From an uncultured Lachnospiraceae bacterium (GTDB taxonomy: Bacteria > Bacillota > Clostridia > Lachnospirales > Lachnospiraceae), in assembly GCA_944382125.1 (NCBI GenBank), contig CALWMV010000012.1, forward strand, positions 1 to 33,980: a stretch of DNA of 33,980 nucleotides, written 5' to 3'. Both the position numbers and the translations under genes were made by a program. The number at the start of each line of letters is the position of its first letter. The first letter of the stretch is position 1. A model generated the notes under the pieces. It searched no databases. It had not been told where the DNA came from and saw only the letters and a list, made by a program, of their open reading frames with translations. This document shows, piece by piece, positions 10,302 through 17,625 of this stretch.

Positions 10302-11606
10302 ATGAAAAAAGGTGTATTGAAGATGGGAGCGCTTGTTCTGTCACTTATGCTGCAGACTATGCTTCCCGCAGGCATATATTCAGGAACAGAGGCCTTTGCT
10401 TCAGGCGCAGGACCCGGTACAGGCTCCGGACAGACTGCTCAGGAGGTAGCGGTTTCAGGAGACAATTATTTCCCTTATCAGTGGGGACTTTATAATAACG
10501 GCAGTCTTGTGATCAGCAGGGAGAGCATAAGTACGGAGGCCTATATGGCCATGTATGAAAGCTTTGTGGACTGGGTAAACAGAGGAGGACTGGGAGTTCC
10601 GGTAAGACGTCTGGAGCCCGGTGACATAATCCACAGCAGCATCCAGGCCCAGGCCGGCACGGATATCAATGCCCTGGCTGCATGGCAGCTTTATGACAGC
10701 ACAAAGGCTTCAGGAAGCTGGCAGTTTCGGGATGTGACGGTGGCCATCATAGATACCGGCGTCGATACTTCCCATGCGGAGCTCAGGGATGCCCTCTGGG
10801 TCAATGGGGACGAGATCCCCGGAGACGGGATAGACAATGATCAGAATGGCTATATCGATGATGTGAACGGATATAACTTCTTTGATCATAATAATGTACT
10901 GAGAAGCAACATGATAGCGGACATACACGGGACCCATGCGGCAGGCACCATAGGCGCAAAAAGGGGCAACGGCGGCATGTCCGGGCTTACTGACAACGAT
11001 CATGTGAAGCTCATGATACTGAAGGCCCTGGGAAGCAATGGCGGAGGTACTGAGCAGTCGATAATAGAAGCCATACGCTATGCCGAGGCCAACGGAGCAG
11101 ATATCTGCAATCTGAGCCTTGGCGGAACGGATGTATTTCCGGAGCTTGAGCAGACCATAGCGGCTTCCGATATGCTGTTTGTGGTCTCCTGCGGCAACGG
11201 AGACGAGAGCGGAAGAGGCTATAATATAGACAGCTCCCCTGTATATCCTGCATCCTATGGCTATGACAATATCATAGCCGTGGCCAACCTTTCACTTACG
11301 GGACAGCTGGATGAGAGCTCCAATTACGGACCTCAGAGCGTGGATATTGCAGCTCCCGGGACCTATGTCCTTAGCACCATCCCGGGCAACAGGTTCGATT
11401 TCCTTACGGGTACATCCATGGCGGCTCCCATGGTGACGGGGATATGTGCCATGGTCTATTCCTACAGGACTGATCTGGACCTTGCGGGAGTTAGGAATGC
11501 GGTGCTGGGATCAGCAAGAAGGCTTGACAGTCTTAACGGCCTGGTGGCAAGCGGAGGCATACCGGATATGTATGCTGCCATGAGCTATGGCCTTTCATTA
11601 CAATAA
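10302..11606 (+). CDS. Secreted subtilisin-like serine protease (peptidase S8)
   Basis: A 434-residue extracellular endopeptidase of the subtilase family. The N-terminus is a signal peptide: Lys-Lys, a hydrophobic stretch, and a likely cleavage after AFA near residue 33. Roughly residues 45-130 look like a short propeptide or linker. The catalytic triad is complete: Asp151 in AIIDTGVDTSH, His209 in HGTHAAGTIG, and Ser372 in GTSMAAPMVTG. The oxyanion asparagine is in VVSCGNGDE. The GDEIPGDGIDNDQNGYIDD segment resembles a calcium-binding loop common in bacterial subtilases. No sorting signal or anchor is present, but the next gene, 20 bases downstream, encodes a wall-binding protein. The start is uncertain: ATG 10302 has only a weak TAGG, while ATG 10323 has AAGGTG at better spacing and keeps the signal peptide. 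Substrate unknown. Confidence 0.93.
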   Translation: MKKGVLKMGALVLSLMLQTMLPAGIYSGTEAFASGAGPGTGSGQTAQEVAVSGDNYFPYQWGLYNNGSLVISRESISTEAYMAMYESFVDWVNRGGLGVPVRRLEPGDIIHSSIQAQAGTDINALAAWQLYDSTKASGSWQFRDVTVAIIDTGVDTSHAELRDALWVNGDEIPGDGIDNDQNGYIDDVNGYNFFDHNNVLRSNMIADIHGTHAAGTIGAKRGNGGMSGLTDNDHVKLMILKALGSNGGGTEQSIIEAIRYAEANGADICNLSLGGTDVFPELEQTIAASDMLFVVSCGNGDESGRGYNIDSSPVYPASYGYDNIIAVANLSLTGQLDESSNYGPQSVDIAAPGTYVLSTIPGNRFDFLTGTSMAAPMVTGICAMVYSYRTDLDLAGVRNAVLGSARRLDSLNGLVASGGIPDMYAAMSYGLSLQ

Positions 11607-11626
11607 ATATTGAGTTGAGGTGAATT

Positions 11627-12541
11627 ATGAGAAGGATCATATCCGGGATCAGGACGGCAGTGCTTATGATATGCCTTACAGCAGCCCTGGGCATCACAGT
11701 CTATGCTGAGGAGACAGTACAGGTGAGCTTTGACAGCCTTACGCTTCAGAGCGACGGCAGCGCTTCCTGGTCCATGAGCGGAGCCCCTGAAAACAGGGAA
11801 GTAGAGTATTATCAGCTGAGGCTCTCCAGATTAAGCAACAATCACTGGAACGATTCCTACAGATCAGTAAATGTGAGGGAGGATAATTATTATAACTTCT
11901 CCTTCGGTTCCACCGGAGTCTATCGTTTCATGGTAAGGGCCCGCTTTTACGGCGGAGGAGTGACCCAGTGGTCAGGCTACAGCAATGAGGTGACCGTGAC
12001 AAGGGATGATGTGGATCACTGGTCTGACGGCGGCGGACTGGATCCCGCCATGGATATCATCTATAACAACAATAAAAACGGCAACTACGGCCCCGGATAT
12101 GCTCTGGGAGTATCTTCGGGAACAACGCCCGGCGGCGGTCCCATGAGTGCAGGCCCCGGTGCTGCTTCAGGCACCTCAGGCTGGGTAGAGGACAGCAAGG
12201 GGGTATGGTACAGGTTCTCAAACGGCACCTATCCTTCCAACGGCTGGCATTATCTGGACAACAACTGGTACTATTTTGACGCCTCAGGCTACAGGGTGAC
12301 AGGCTGGATCTGGTACAATGACCACTGGTATTACTGCTGCCCCGGCGGCTATATGGTGACCGGATGGAACAATGTCAACAACAAATGGTACTATATGGAT
12401 CCCAGCGGTATCATGCAGACCGGTTATATCACGATAAACGGCCTTGCATACTATCTGGATCCTTCTTCAGGAGCCAGATTTGAAAATGGCTATACTCCGG
12501 ACGGACATTATTTTGACAAGGACGGAGTCATGATAATATAA
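11627..12541 (+). CDS. Secreted cell-wall-binding repeat protein with Fn3-like N-terminal domain
   Basis: A 304-residue exported protein. A signal peptide ends at VYA near residue 27. Residues about 30-125 form a predicted beta-sandwich ending in YSNEVTVT, like a fibronectin type III or similar module. A Gly/Pro/Ser-rich linker follows. The C-terminal approximately 115 residues hold five to six aromatic repeats of the choline/cell-wall-binding class (GWHYLDNNWYYFD, GWIWYNDHWYY, GWNNVNNKWYYMDPSG, GYITINGLAYYLDPSSG). These bind choline-teichoic acid or other wall glycans in better studied proteins. No enzymatic domain is seen, so an adhesin or scaffold role is likely. It has a GAGGTGA ribosome binding site and lies 20 bases after the subtilase, ahead of a terminator, so the pair is probably one operon. 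Confidence 0.88.
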   Translation: MRRIISGIRTAVLMICLTAALGITVYAEETVQVSFDSLTLQSDGSASWSMSGAPENREVEYYQLRLSRLSNNHWNDSYRSVNVREDNYYNFSFGSTGVYRFMVRARFYGGGVTQWSGYSNEVTVTRDDVDHWSDGGGLDPAMDIIYNNNKNGNYGPGYALGVSSGTTPGGGPMSAGPGAASGTSGWVEDSKGVWYRFSNGTYPSNGWHYLDNNWYYFDASGYRVTGWIWYNDHWYYCCPGGYMVTGWNNVNNKWYYMDPSGIMQTGYITINGLAYYLDPSSGARFENGYTPDGHYFDKDGVMII

Positions 12542-12627
12542 GGATCATATAATGATCAGATCGCCTCTTCAGGGGTCGGGCAAAGATCAGGAATGTAAAT
12601 GCGCTCAGACATATAAGTAACTTTAAC

Positions 12628-12659
12628 GGGCACGGTGAGTACATCATCGTGCCCCTTTT
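12628..12659 (+). terminator. Rho-independent terminator of the subtilase/wall-protein operon
   Basis: An 11-pair stem, GGGCACGGTGA (12628-12638) with TCATCGTGCCC (12644-12654), has one G.U pair and loop GTACA. It is followed by CTTTT (12655-12659). Confidence 0.88.
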
Positions 12660-12803
12660 GTCGAAACTATACAAATTATCCCAAAATGGCTGATAAGATA
12701 TACAAAAACTCCGCTTGCTTTTGTGGCATTTTAACGTGGCAGGATGCTGAAGTATAGTATATATTATAGAGGCTGACATCAAAAAGCGGAGGATAAGACA
12801 TCT

Positions 12804-13535
12804 GTGATAAGACTTGAAAATGCATCTAAGAGATTTCAGGGAGGAGGCTATGCCGTAAAGGGGATATGCCTTGACATAAAAGAAGGAGAGTTCGTGGCCA
12901 TCACCGGTCCTGCCGGCAGCGGAAAAACCGTACTGCTTAAACTCATAGCAGGACTTGAGGAGCCGGACGAGGGCAGGATCCTCATAGACGGAAAGGATAT
13001 GAGCGGCGTGAAGCCTGCGGACAGGGGCATAGCCCTCGCAGGCCATAACTACAGGCTTTATCCTCATATGAACATATATGACAATATGGCCTTCGGTATC
13101 ATGAACGGACAGTACAGTAAGGAAGAGACTGACAGAAGGGTACTTAATGCAGCAGATGTGCTGGGCCTCAAAGACAGCCTCAGGAAGATGCCGGAGGAGA
13201 TAAGCGAGCTTGAGAGCTATAAGACGGTCATGGGCCGGGCCCTTGTAAGGGAACCCAGGATAATCCTGATGGATAAGCCTCTGAGAGCTGCGTCAGATGA
13301 TCTGAGGGATGATGTGAAGGCAGTGCTTCTGGAGCTTTATCATGCACTTCCCCTCACCATGGTTTATGCGACCGATGATATGGATATGGCCATGTCCCTT
13401 GGCACAAAGATAGTGATTATGAGAGACGGAATAGTGATACAGGAAGACACTCCGGACAATATCCGAAAGCATCCTGAAGACAGCTTTGTGAAGGATCACC
13501 TTTCAGGAGCCCTGGATATGGGGGATGAGGAGTGA
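12804..13535 (+). CDS. Degenerate ABC-transporter ATPase-like protein (MalK/UgpC-type, probable pseudoenzyme)
   Basis: A 243-residue protein that aligns along its length with the nucleotide-binding domain of sugar-importer ATPases but has lost the hydrolysis machinery. Walker A is intact (GPAGSGKT, residues 35-42) and so is the Walker B aspartate (IILMD, 153-157). Other key positions differ from the family. The Q-loop glutamine is His81 (GHNYRLYPHM for the usual FQNYALYPHM). The LSGGQ signature is ISELE (133-137). The catalytic glutamate is Lys158 (DKP for DEP). The switch histidine is Asp191 (TDD for THD). The C-terminal TOBE domain of MalK is absent. The frame is open throughout, so this is not a simple frameshift relic. 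No importer permease is nearby. It starts at GTG behind GGAGG (12788-12792), and its stop overlaps the MATE start. I infer ATP binding without turnover, perhaps a sensor or regulatory role. Confidence 0.85.
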   Translation: MIRLENASKRFQGGGYAVKGICLDIKEGEFVAITGPAGSGKTVLLKLIAGLEEPDEGRILIDGKDMSGVKPADRGIALAGHNYRLYPHMNIYDNMAFGIMNGQYSKEETDRRVLNAADVLGLKDSLRKMPEEISELESYKTVMGRALVREPRIILMDKPLRAASDDLRDDVKAVLLELYHALPLTMVYATDDMDMAMSLGTKIVIMRDGIVIQEDTPDNIRKHPEDSFVKDHLSGALDMGDEE

Positions 13536-14884
13536 GCAGAGAAGGATTAAAAAAAGGAGACCTGACGACAGGCCCCGTGATGAGCTCCATGATAAGGTTT
13601 GCCATACCCATGATACTTGGCAATCTGCTTCAGCAGTGTTATAACGTGGCGGATACCCTGATAGTAGGACAGTTCCTGGGGCCGGATGCCCTGGCTGCAG
13701 TCGGATCGGCATATACACTCATGACCTTTATCACCTCCATACTTCTGGGCCTTTGTATGGGAAGCGGAGCCCTCTTTTCCATACGTTTCGGAGAAAGGGA
13801 CTATGACAGGCTGAAGGAAGCCATGGCTGCCTCCTTTGTGATGATAGCCTCCATATGTGTGGTCCTCAATATTCTTGTATTCCTGCTTACGGATCAGATA
13901 CTATGGTTCCTTCGGGTGCCCGATGAGGTCTGGGATCTGATGAGAGAATATCTGGTGGTGATATTTTACGGGATAATAGCCACCTTCTTATATAATTATT
14001 TTGCCTCCCTCCTTCGGGCCATTGGAGATTCTGCTACTCCCCTTATATTCCTGGCTGTTTCGGCCGTACTGAATATCGTCCTTGATCTCTGGTTCGTGGT
14101 AGGTCTTGAGAGGGGCGTGGCAGGAGCTGCAGAGGCCACGGTCATATCCCAGTATGTTTCCGGAGTGGGGGTCATGATCTTTACCTGGTTCAGAAAGAGG
14201 GAACTGCGCCCTGAAAGAAGACATCTCAGGATCAGGAAGGCCTGTCTTAAGGAGATATCAGGATTTTCACTCCTGACCTGCGTGCAGCAGTCGGTCATGA
14301 ATCTGGGCATACTCATGGTACAGGGACTGGTCAACAGCTTCGGGCCTGCCATCATGGCTGCCTTTGCGGCTGCCGTGAAGATAGATTCTTTTGCCTATAT
14401 GCCGGTACAGGACTTCGGTAATGCCTTCTCCACCTTCATAGCTCAGAACTATGGAGCGAGAAAACAGGACAGGATAAAGGAAGGGCTCAAGGGAGCTGTG
14501 ATAACTGCAGTGATATTCAGCATCACCGTATCAGCCCTGGTATTTGTCTTTGCACCTAAGCTCATGCTCATCTTCGTGGATGCATCCGAGGCCGAGATAA
14601 TTTTCGAGGGTGTAAGATATCTGAGGATAGAGGGAGCATTTTACTGCGGAATAGGCTGTCTCTTCCTGCTTTACGGCCTTTATCGTGCCCTTGGAAAGCC
14701 GGGGATGTCAGTGGTGCTTACAGTCATATCCCTTGGCACGAGAGTGGCCCTTGCTTATATACTTTCGGCGATACCTGCGATCGGAGTCATCGGCATATGG
14801 TGGTCAGTGCCCATAGGCTGGTTCCTGGCAGATGCCGTAGGAATTGGATATTATCTGCTTAAAAAGGACAGGCTTACGATCTGA
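13532..14884 (+). CDS. MATE family multidrug/metabolite efflux transporter
   Basis: A 450-residue membrane protein with about twelve hydrophobic segments, of the MATE (NorM/DinF-like) family, which exports cationic compounds or metabolites in exchange for Na+ or H+. The N-terminal DLTTGPVMSSMIRFAIP, then NLLQQCYNVADTLIVGQFLG, is the family signature, and a second copy-like half begins near residue 240 (CLKEISGFSLLTCVQQSVMNLG). The assigned GTG start overlaps the upstream stop codon by four bases (GTGA), with a purine-rich GGGGATGAGGA upstream, pointing to translational coupling with the degenerate ATPase. A later ATG at 13581 would cut the conserved N-terminus. Substrate cannot be predicted. 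A strong hairpin without a U-tract follows at 14894-14920. Confidence 0.93.
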   Translation: MSREGLKKGDLTTGPVMSSMIRFAIPMILGNLLQQCYNVADTLIVGQFLGPDALAAVGSAYTLMTFITSILLGLCMGSGALFSIRFGERDYDRLKEAMAASFVMIASICVVLNILVFLLTDQILWFLRVPDEVWDLMREYLVVIFYGIIATFLYNYFASLLRAIGDSATPLIFLAVSAVLNIVLDLWFVVGLERGVAGAAEATVISQYVSGVGVMIFTWFRKRELRPERRHLRIRKACLKEISGFSLLTCVQQSVMNLGILMVQGLVNSFGPAIMAAFAAAVKIDSFAYMPVQDFGNAFSTFIAQNYGARKQDRIKEGLKGAVITAVIFSITVSALVFVFAPKLMLIFVDASEAEIIFEGVRYLRIEGAFYCGIGCLFLLYGLYRALGKPGMSVVLTVISLGTRVALAYILSAIPAIGVIGIWWSVPIGWFLADAVGIGYYLLKKDRLTI

Positions 14885-14893
14885 AACATAGCT

Positions 14894-14920
14894 GTGCTCC
14901 GGCGGATGGTGCCGGAGCAT
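14894..14920 (+). terminator. GC-rich hairpin after the MATE gene (possible terminator without U-tract)
   Basis: A perfect 9-pair stem, TGCTCCGGC (14895-14903) with GCCGGAGCA (14911-14919), has a seven-base loop and an additional G.U pair outside. The following bases GGCGGAGCGG are not U-rich, so termination is uncertain; it may protect the 3' end instead. Confidence 0.5.
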
Positions 14921-15005
14921 GGCGGAGCGGAGGCAAAGTCCGGGGTGTCGGGGTTCTGCGGGAAGAACAAGAAAATAAAAGCACCAGAAAAAAGTAAAAA
15001 AACAG

Positions 15006-15034
15006 TTGACACTTCGGAGATTTTCAGGTATACT
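15006..15034 (+). promoter_or_regulatory. Promoter of the tRNA-Pro/tRNA-Glu unit
   Basis: A perfect TTGACA (15006-15011), a 17-base spacer and TATACT (15029-15034, one mismatch) precede the first tRNA by about 38 bases. This is a near-consensus, probably strong promoter, as expected for stable RNA. Confidence 0.88.
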
Positions 15035-15072
15035 ACCGTTCGTGTTGACGGATTGCAATGCGGCATCACACT

Positions 15073-15146
15073 CGAGGCGTGGCTCAGCTTGGTAGAGCGC
15101 TGCGTTCGGGACGCAGAGGTCGCGTGTTCGAATCACGTCGCCTCGA
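15073..15146 (+). tRNA. tRNA-Pro (anticodon CGG)
   Basis: A full 74-base cloverleaf without encoded CCA. The acceptor stem is CGAGGCG paired with CGCCTCG. The D arm is GCTC/GAGC with loop AGCTTGGTA. The anticodon stem is CTGCG/CGCAG with loop TTCGGGA, giving anticodon CGG, which reads the proline codon CCG. The T arm is GCGTG/CACGT (one G.T pair) with TTCGAAT. The discriminator base is A. Confidence 0.95.
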
Positions 15147-15153
15147 TAATTAT

Positions 15154-15225
15154 GGCCTTGTAGTCAAGCGGTCAAGACGTCGCCCTCTCACGGCGAAGGC
15201 CCGGGTTCGATTCCCGGCAAGGTCA
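15154..15225 (+). tRNA. tRNA-Glu (anticodon CTC)
   Basis: A 72-base cloverleaf without encoded CCA, seven bases after tRNA-Pro and in the same transcript. The acceptor stem is GGCCTTG with CAAGGTC. The D arm is GTC/GAC with a ten-base loop. The anticodon stem is TCGCC/GGCGA with loop CTCTCAC, giving CTC, which reads GAG. The T arm is CCGGG/CCCGG with TTCGATT. GAG is the dominant glutamate codon in the neighbouring rpoB and rpoC. Confidence 0.95.
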
Positions 15226-15227
15226 TT

Positions 15228-15260
15228 AAGGCCTGTCAGTTTAAGCTGGCAGGCTTTTTT
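15228..15260 (+). terminator. Rho-independent terminator of the tRNA unit
   Basis: A 9-pair stem, GCCTGTCAG (15231-15239) with CTGGCAGGC (15246-15254), has one G.U pair and loop TTTAAG, and is followed by six T (15255-15260). Confidence 0.92.
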
Positions 15261-15274
15261 CGTACCGGAAAGTC

Positions 15275-15283
15275 TGATATAAT
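15275..15283 (+). promoter_or_regulatory. Extended -10 promoter of the trxB-like gene
   Basis: TG-A-TATAAT (15275-15283) is a perfect extended -10 element. The -35 position falls in the T-run of the preceding terminator and shows no consensus, which extended -10 promoters tolerate. An A-rich leader of about 115 bases without an obvious fold leads to the start codon. Confidence 0.65.
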
Positions 15284-15403
15284 TGTATGTGCAAAACCAA
15301 GTAAGATAGAGGAACAAAACGAAAGAGCTGAAACAAAACAATAGGATCAAATCAAAAGACTAAGTAAAATGATCCATAACAAAGAAAAGAGAAGGAGGAT
15401 CCC

Positions 15404-16342
15404 ATGATCTACGATCTTATCATAGCCGGAGCGGGCCCTGCGGGCCTTGCGGCAGGTATATATGCAGGCAGATACATGCTTAAGACACTCATAATAGAAA
15501 AGGCTCAGGACGGAGGACAGATTTCCCAGACTGCCGAGATAGAGAACTATCCGGGGCTCCGTACGGATATGGAAGAGTCGGGACTGACCCTTACCGAGCG
15601 CATGACTGAACAGGTAAAGCGCTTCGGAGCTGAGAGGGCCCTGGATGAGATCATTTCCTTTGAGCTTGAAGGAGAGATAAAGAAGCTTACCGGACTTTCC
15701 GGAAAGGTATATGAGGCCAGGACCGTGATCCTTGCCATGGGAGCCCATTACCGCAGCATAGGCTGTAAGAATGAAGACAAGTTCAGGGGCATGGGCATTT
15801 CCTTCTGCGCCACCTGCGATGCCAATTTTTTCAGAGGCCTTGACGTATATGTGGCAGGAGGCGGGGATTCCGCCATTGAGGAGGCCATATATCTCACGAA
15901 GTTCGCAAGGAAGGTGACTGTCATCCACAGAAGAGATGAGCTTCGTGCCGCAAAGTCCATACAGGAAAAGGCCTTTGCCAATGATAAGCTTCATTTTATC
16001 TGGGACAGCGTGGTGGATGAAGCCCTGGGAGAGGATGTGCTGAATGGTCTGGTCATCAGAAATGTCAGGACGGGAGAACTCACCACCATAAAGGCGGACC
16101 CCAATGACGGCATGATAGGTCTCTTTGGCTTCCTTGGCATGATCCCGAACACGGATAGGCTGGAGGGGAGCGGCATAGAGCTTATGAACGGATATATCAG
16201 GGCTGATGAAAGCACCAGGACCAATATAGCCGGTGTATTTGCTGCCGGAGATATCAGGACAAAGGAGCTCAGGCAGGTGGTGACAGCGGTGTCAGACGGT
16301 GCCACGGCGGCTTATCAGGCAGAGAAATATCTGGCAGGATAA
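15404..16342 (+). CDS. trxB: Thioredoxin reductase-like FAD/NAD(P)H disulfide oxidoreductase
   Basis: A 312-residue flavoprotein of the low-molecular-weight thioredoxin reductase family, which passes electrons from NAD(P)H through FAD to thioredoxin or a related dithiol protein. The FAD-binding GAGPAG is at residues 9-14. The redox-active CATC is Cys135-Cys138. The NAD(P)H-binding GGGDSA is at 152-157, followed by VIHRRDELRAAK, whose arginines are typical of NADPH users. The C-terminal FAD motif is GVFAAGDIR. Start ATG has AAGGAGGAT at 15392-15399. No thioredoxin gene is adjacent, so a ferredoxin- or NrdH-type partner cannot be excluded. Next comes the rRNA methyltransferase gene, 34 bases downstream. 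Confidence 0.88.
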   Translation: MIYDLIIAGAGPAGLAAGIYAGRYMLKTLIIEKAQDGGQISQTAEIENYPGLRTDMEESGLTLTERMTEQVKRFGAERALDEIISFELEGEIKKLTGLSGKVYEARTVILAMGAHYRSIGCKNEDKFRGMGISFCATCDANFFRGLDVYVAGGGDSAIEEAIYLTKFARKVTVIHRRDELRAAKSIQEKAFANDKLHFIWDSVVDEALGEDVLNGLVIRNVRTGELTTIKADPNDGMIGLFGFLGMIPNTDRLEGSGIELMNGYIRADESTRTNIAGVFAAGDIRTKELRQVVTAVSDGATAAYQAEKYLAG

Positions 16343-16376
16343 GCTGAAAAGGAAAAATGTTAAGCGGGTAAAGCGG

Positions 16377-17591
16377 ATGATAAGCATAAGCGGTGCTCAG
16401 GTAAAGCTTATAAAGGGCCGGGGCAGGAGCCTCAAGGCCGGCGGAGCCTGGGTGTATGACAATGAGATAGACTCCGTAAGCGGAGCTTACGAAAATGGAG
16501 ACATAGTCGAAGTCCATGATTTTGATGATTATTTCATGGGCTGGGGCTTCATAAATGACAATTCAAAGATCAGGGTAAGGCTGCTTTCCAGATGGAGGGA
16601 GGACGTACCCTCGGAGGAGCTTATAGAGCGCAGGGTGAGGGTTGCCTGGGAATACAGAAAAAGCGTAATCGACACCTCCTCCTGCAGGCTGATATTCGGA
16701 GAGGCGGATTTTCTGCCGGGTCTGGTCATAGACAAGTTTTCGGATGTGCTGGTAGTGGAATCCCTGGCCCTTGGCATAGACAGGCTGAAGCCGGAGATCC
16801 TTGCCGCCGTAAGGAAGGTGCTTTCCGAGGATGGCATAAGCATAAGGGGTATATACGAAAGAAGCGAGGCCAGGGTGAGGCTTAAGGAGGGCATGGAGCC
16901 CTTCTGCGGCTTTCTCTCTGAGCCCTTCGACACCAATGTGGAGATAGAGGAAAATGGCGTCCGTTTCCTTGTGGATGTGGCAGAGGGCCAGAAGACGGGG
17001 TATTTTCTGGACCAGAAGGAAAACAGGCGGGCCATACACAGGCTCTGCAGGGGAAAAAGGGTACTGGACTGCTTCACCCACACCGGTACCTTTGCCCTTA
17101 ATGCCGCAGCAGCCGGCGCAGCAGAGGTGACGGCAGCGGATATCTCTGAGACTGCGATAGAGCGGGCCAGGGAAAATGCTGAGCTGAACGGACTTTCAGA
17201 TAAGGTCCGGTTTATCTGTGAGGATGTATTTGAGCTCCTCCCGGAGCTTGAGAAAAAGGGAGAGCGCTATGATGTGGTCATACTTGATCCACCTGCATTT
17301 ACAAAGTCCAGGGAGACGGTAAAGCAGGCCGTAAAGGGCTACAGGGACATTAACATGAGAGGCCTTCGTCTGGTGAAGGACGGGGGATTTCTGGCAACCT
17401 GCTCCTGCTCCCATTTCCTTACACCGGAGCTTATGGAAAAGACCATAAGGGAGGCTGCAAACGGAGCAGGCCACAGAAGATTAAGGCAGGTGGAATTCCG
17501 TCAGCAGGCACCGGACCATCCCATACTCTGGGCAGCAGATGAATCATATTATCTTAAATTTTATGTATTCCAGGTCTGTGATGAGCTCTGA
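16377..17591 (+). CDS. rlmI: Class I rRNA (cytosine-C5) methyltransferase, RlmI-like
   Basis: A 404-residue SAM-dependent methyltransferase of the RlmI/YccW family, which methylates a cytosine of 23S rRNA (C1962 in E. coli). An N-terminal PUA-like RNA-binding domain covers about residues 1-75. A central EEHEE-type region follows. The Rossmann methyltransferase domain holds motif I LDCFTHTGTFALNAA, the DPPAF motif at 304-308 and the cysteine-containing SCS motif at 342-345. An upstream in-frame start at 16299 would add 26 basic residues lying inside the trxB-like gene; the family N-terminus fits MISISGAQVKL at 16377, although its ribosome binding site is weak. It follows the trxB-like gene closely and is probably co-transcribed with it. 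Confidence 0.85.
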   Translation: MISISGAQVKLIKGRGRSLKAGGAWVYDNEIDSVSGAYENGDIVEVHDFDDYFMGWGFINDNSKIRVRLLSRWREDVPSEELIERRVRVAWEYRKSVIDTSSCRLIFGEADFLPGLVIDKFSDVLVVESLALGIDRLKPEILAAVRKVLSEDGISIRGIYERSEARVRLKEGMEPFCGFLSEPFDTNVEIEENGVRFLVDVAEGQKTGYFLDQKENRRAIHRLCRGKRVLDCFTHTGTFALNAAAAGAAEVTAADISETAIERARENAELNGLSDKVRFICEDVFELLPELEKKGERYDVVILDPPAFTKSRETVKQAVKGYRDINMRGLRLVKDGGFLATCSCSHFLTPELMEKTIREAANGAGHRRLRQVEFRQQAPDHPILWAADESYYLKFYVFQVCDEL

Positions 17592-17625
17592 TGGCGCAGC
17601 AGACCACAGGTAAGAAGGTCATAGG

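Noticed and set aside
12062..12180. Asn/Gly-rich stretch in the wall protein as a possible recombination repeat
   Set aside because: It is an ordinary flexible linker between the Fn3-like and wall-binding parts, without DNA-level repeats of note.
15347..15994. 215-codon antisense frame across the trxB-like gene
   Set aside because: It lies entirely opposite a well supported flavoprotein gene and shows no recognisable protein features.
16299..16376. 26-residue N-terminal extension of the RlmI-like protein
   Set aside because: It overlaps the end of the trxB-like gene, is an Arg/Lys-rich random-looking stretch, and the family N-terminus starts at MISISGAQ.
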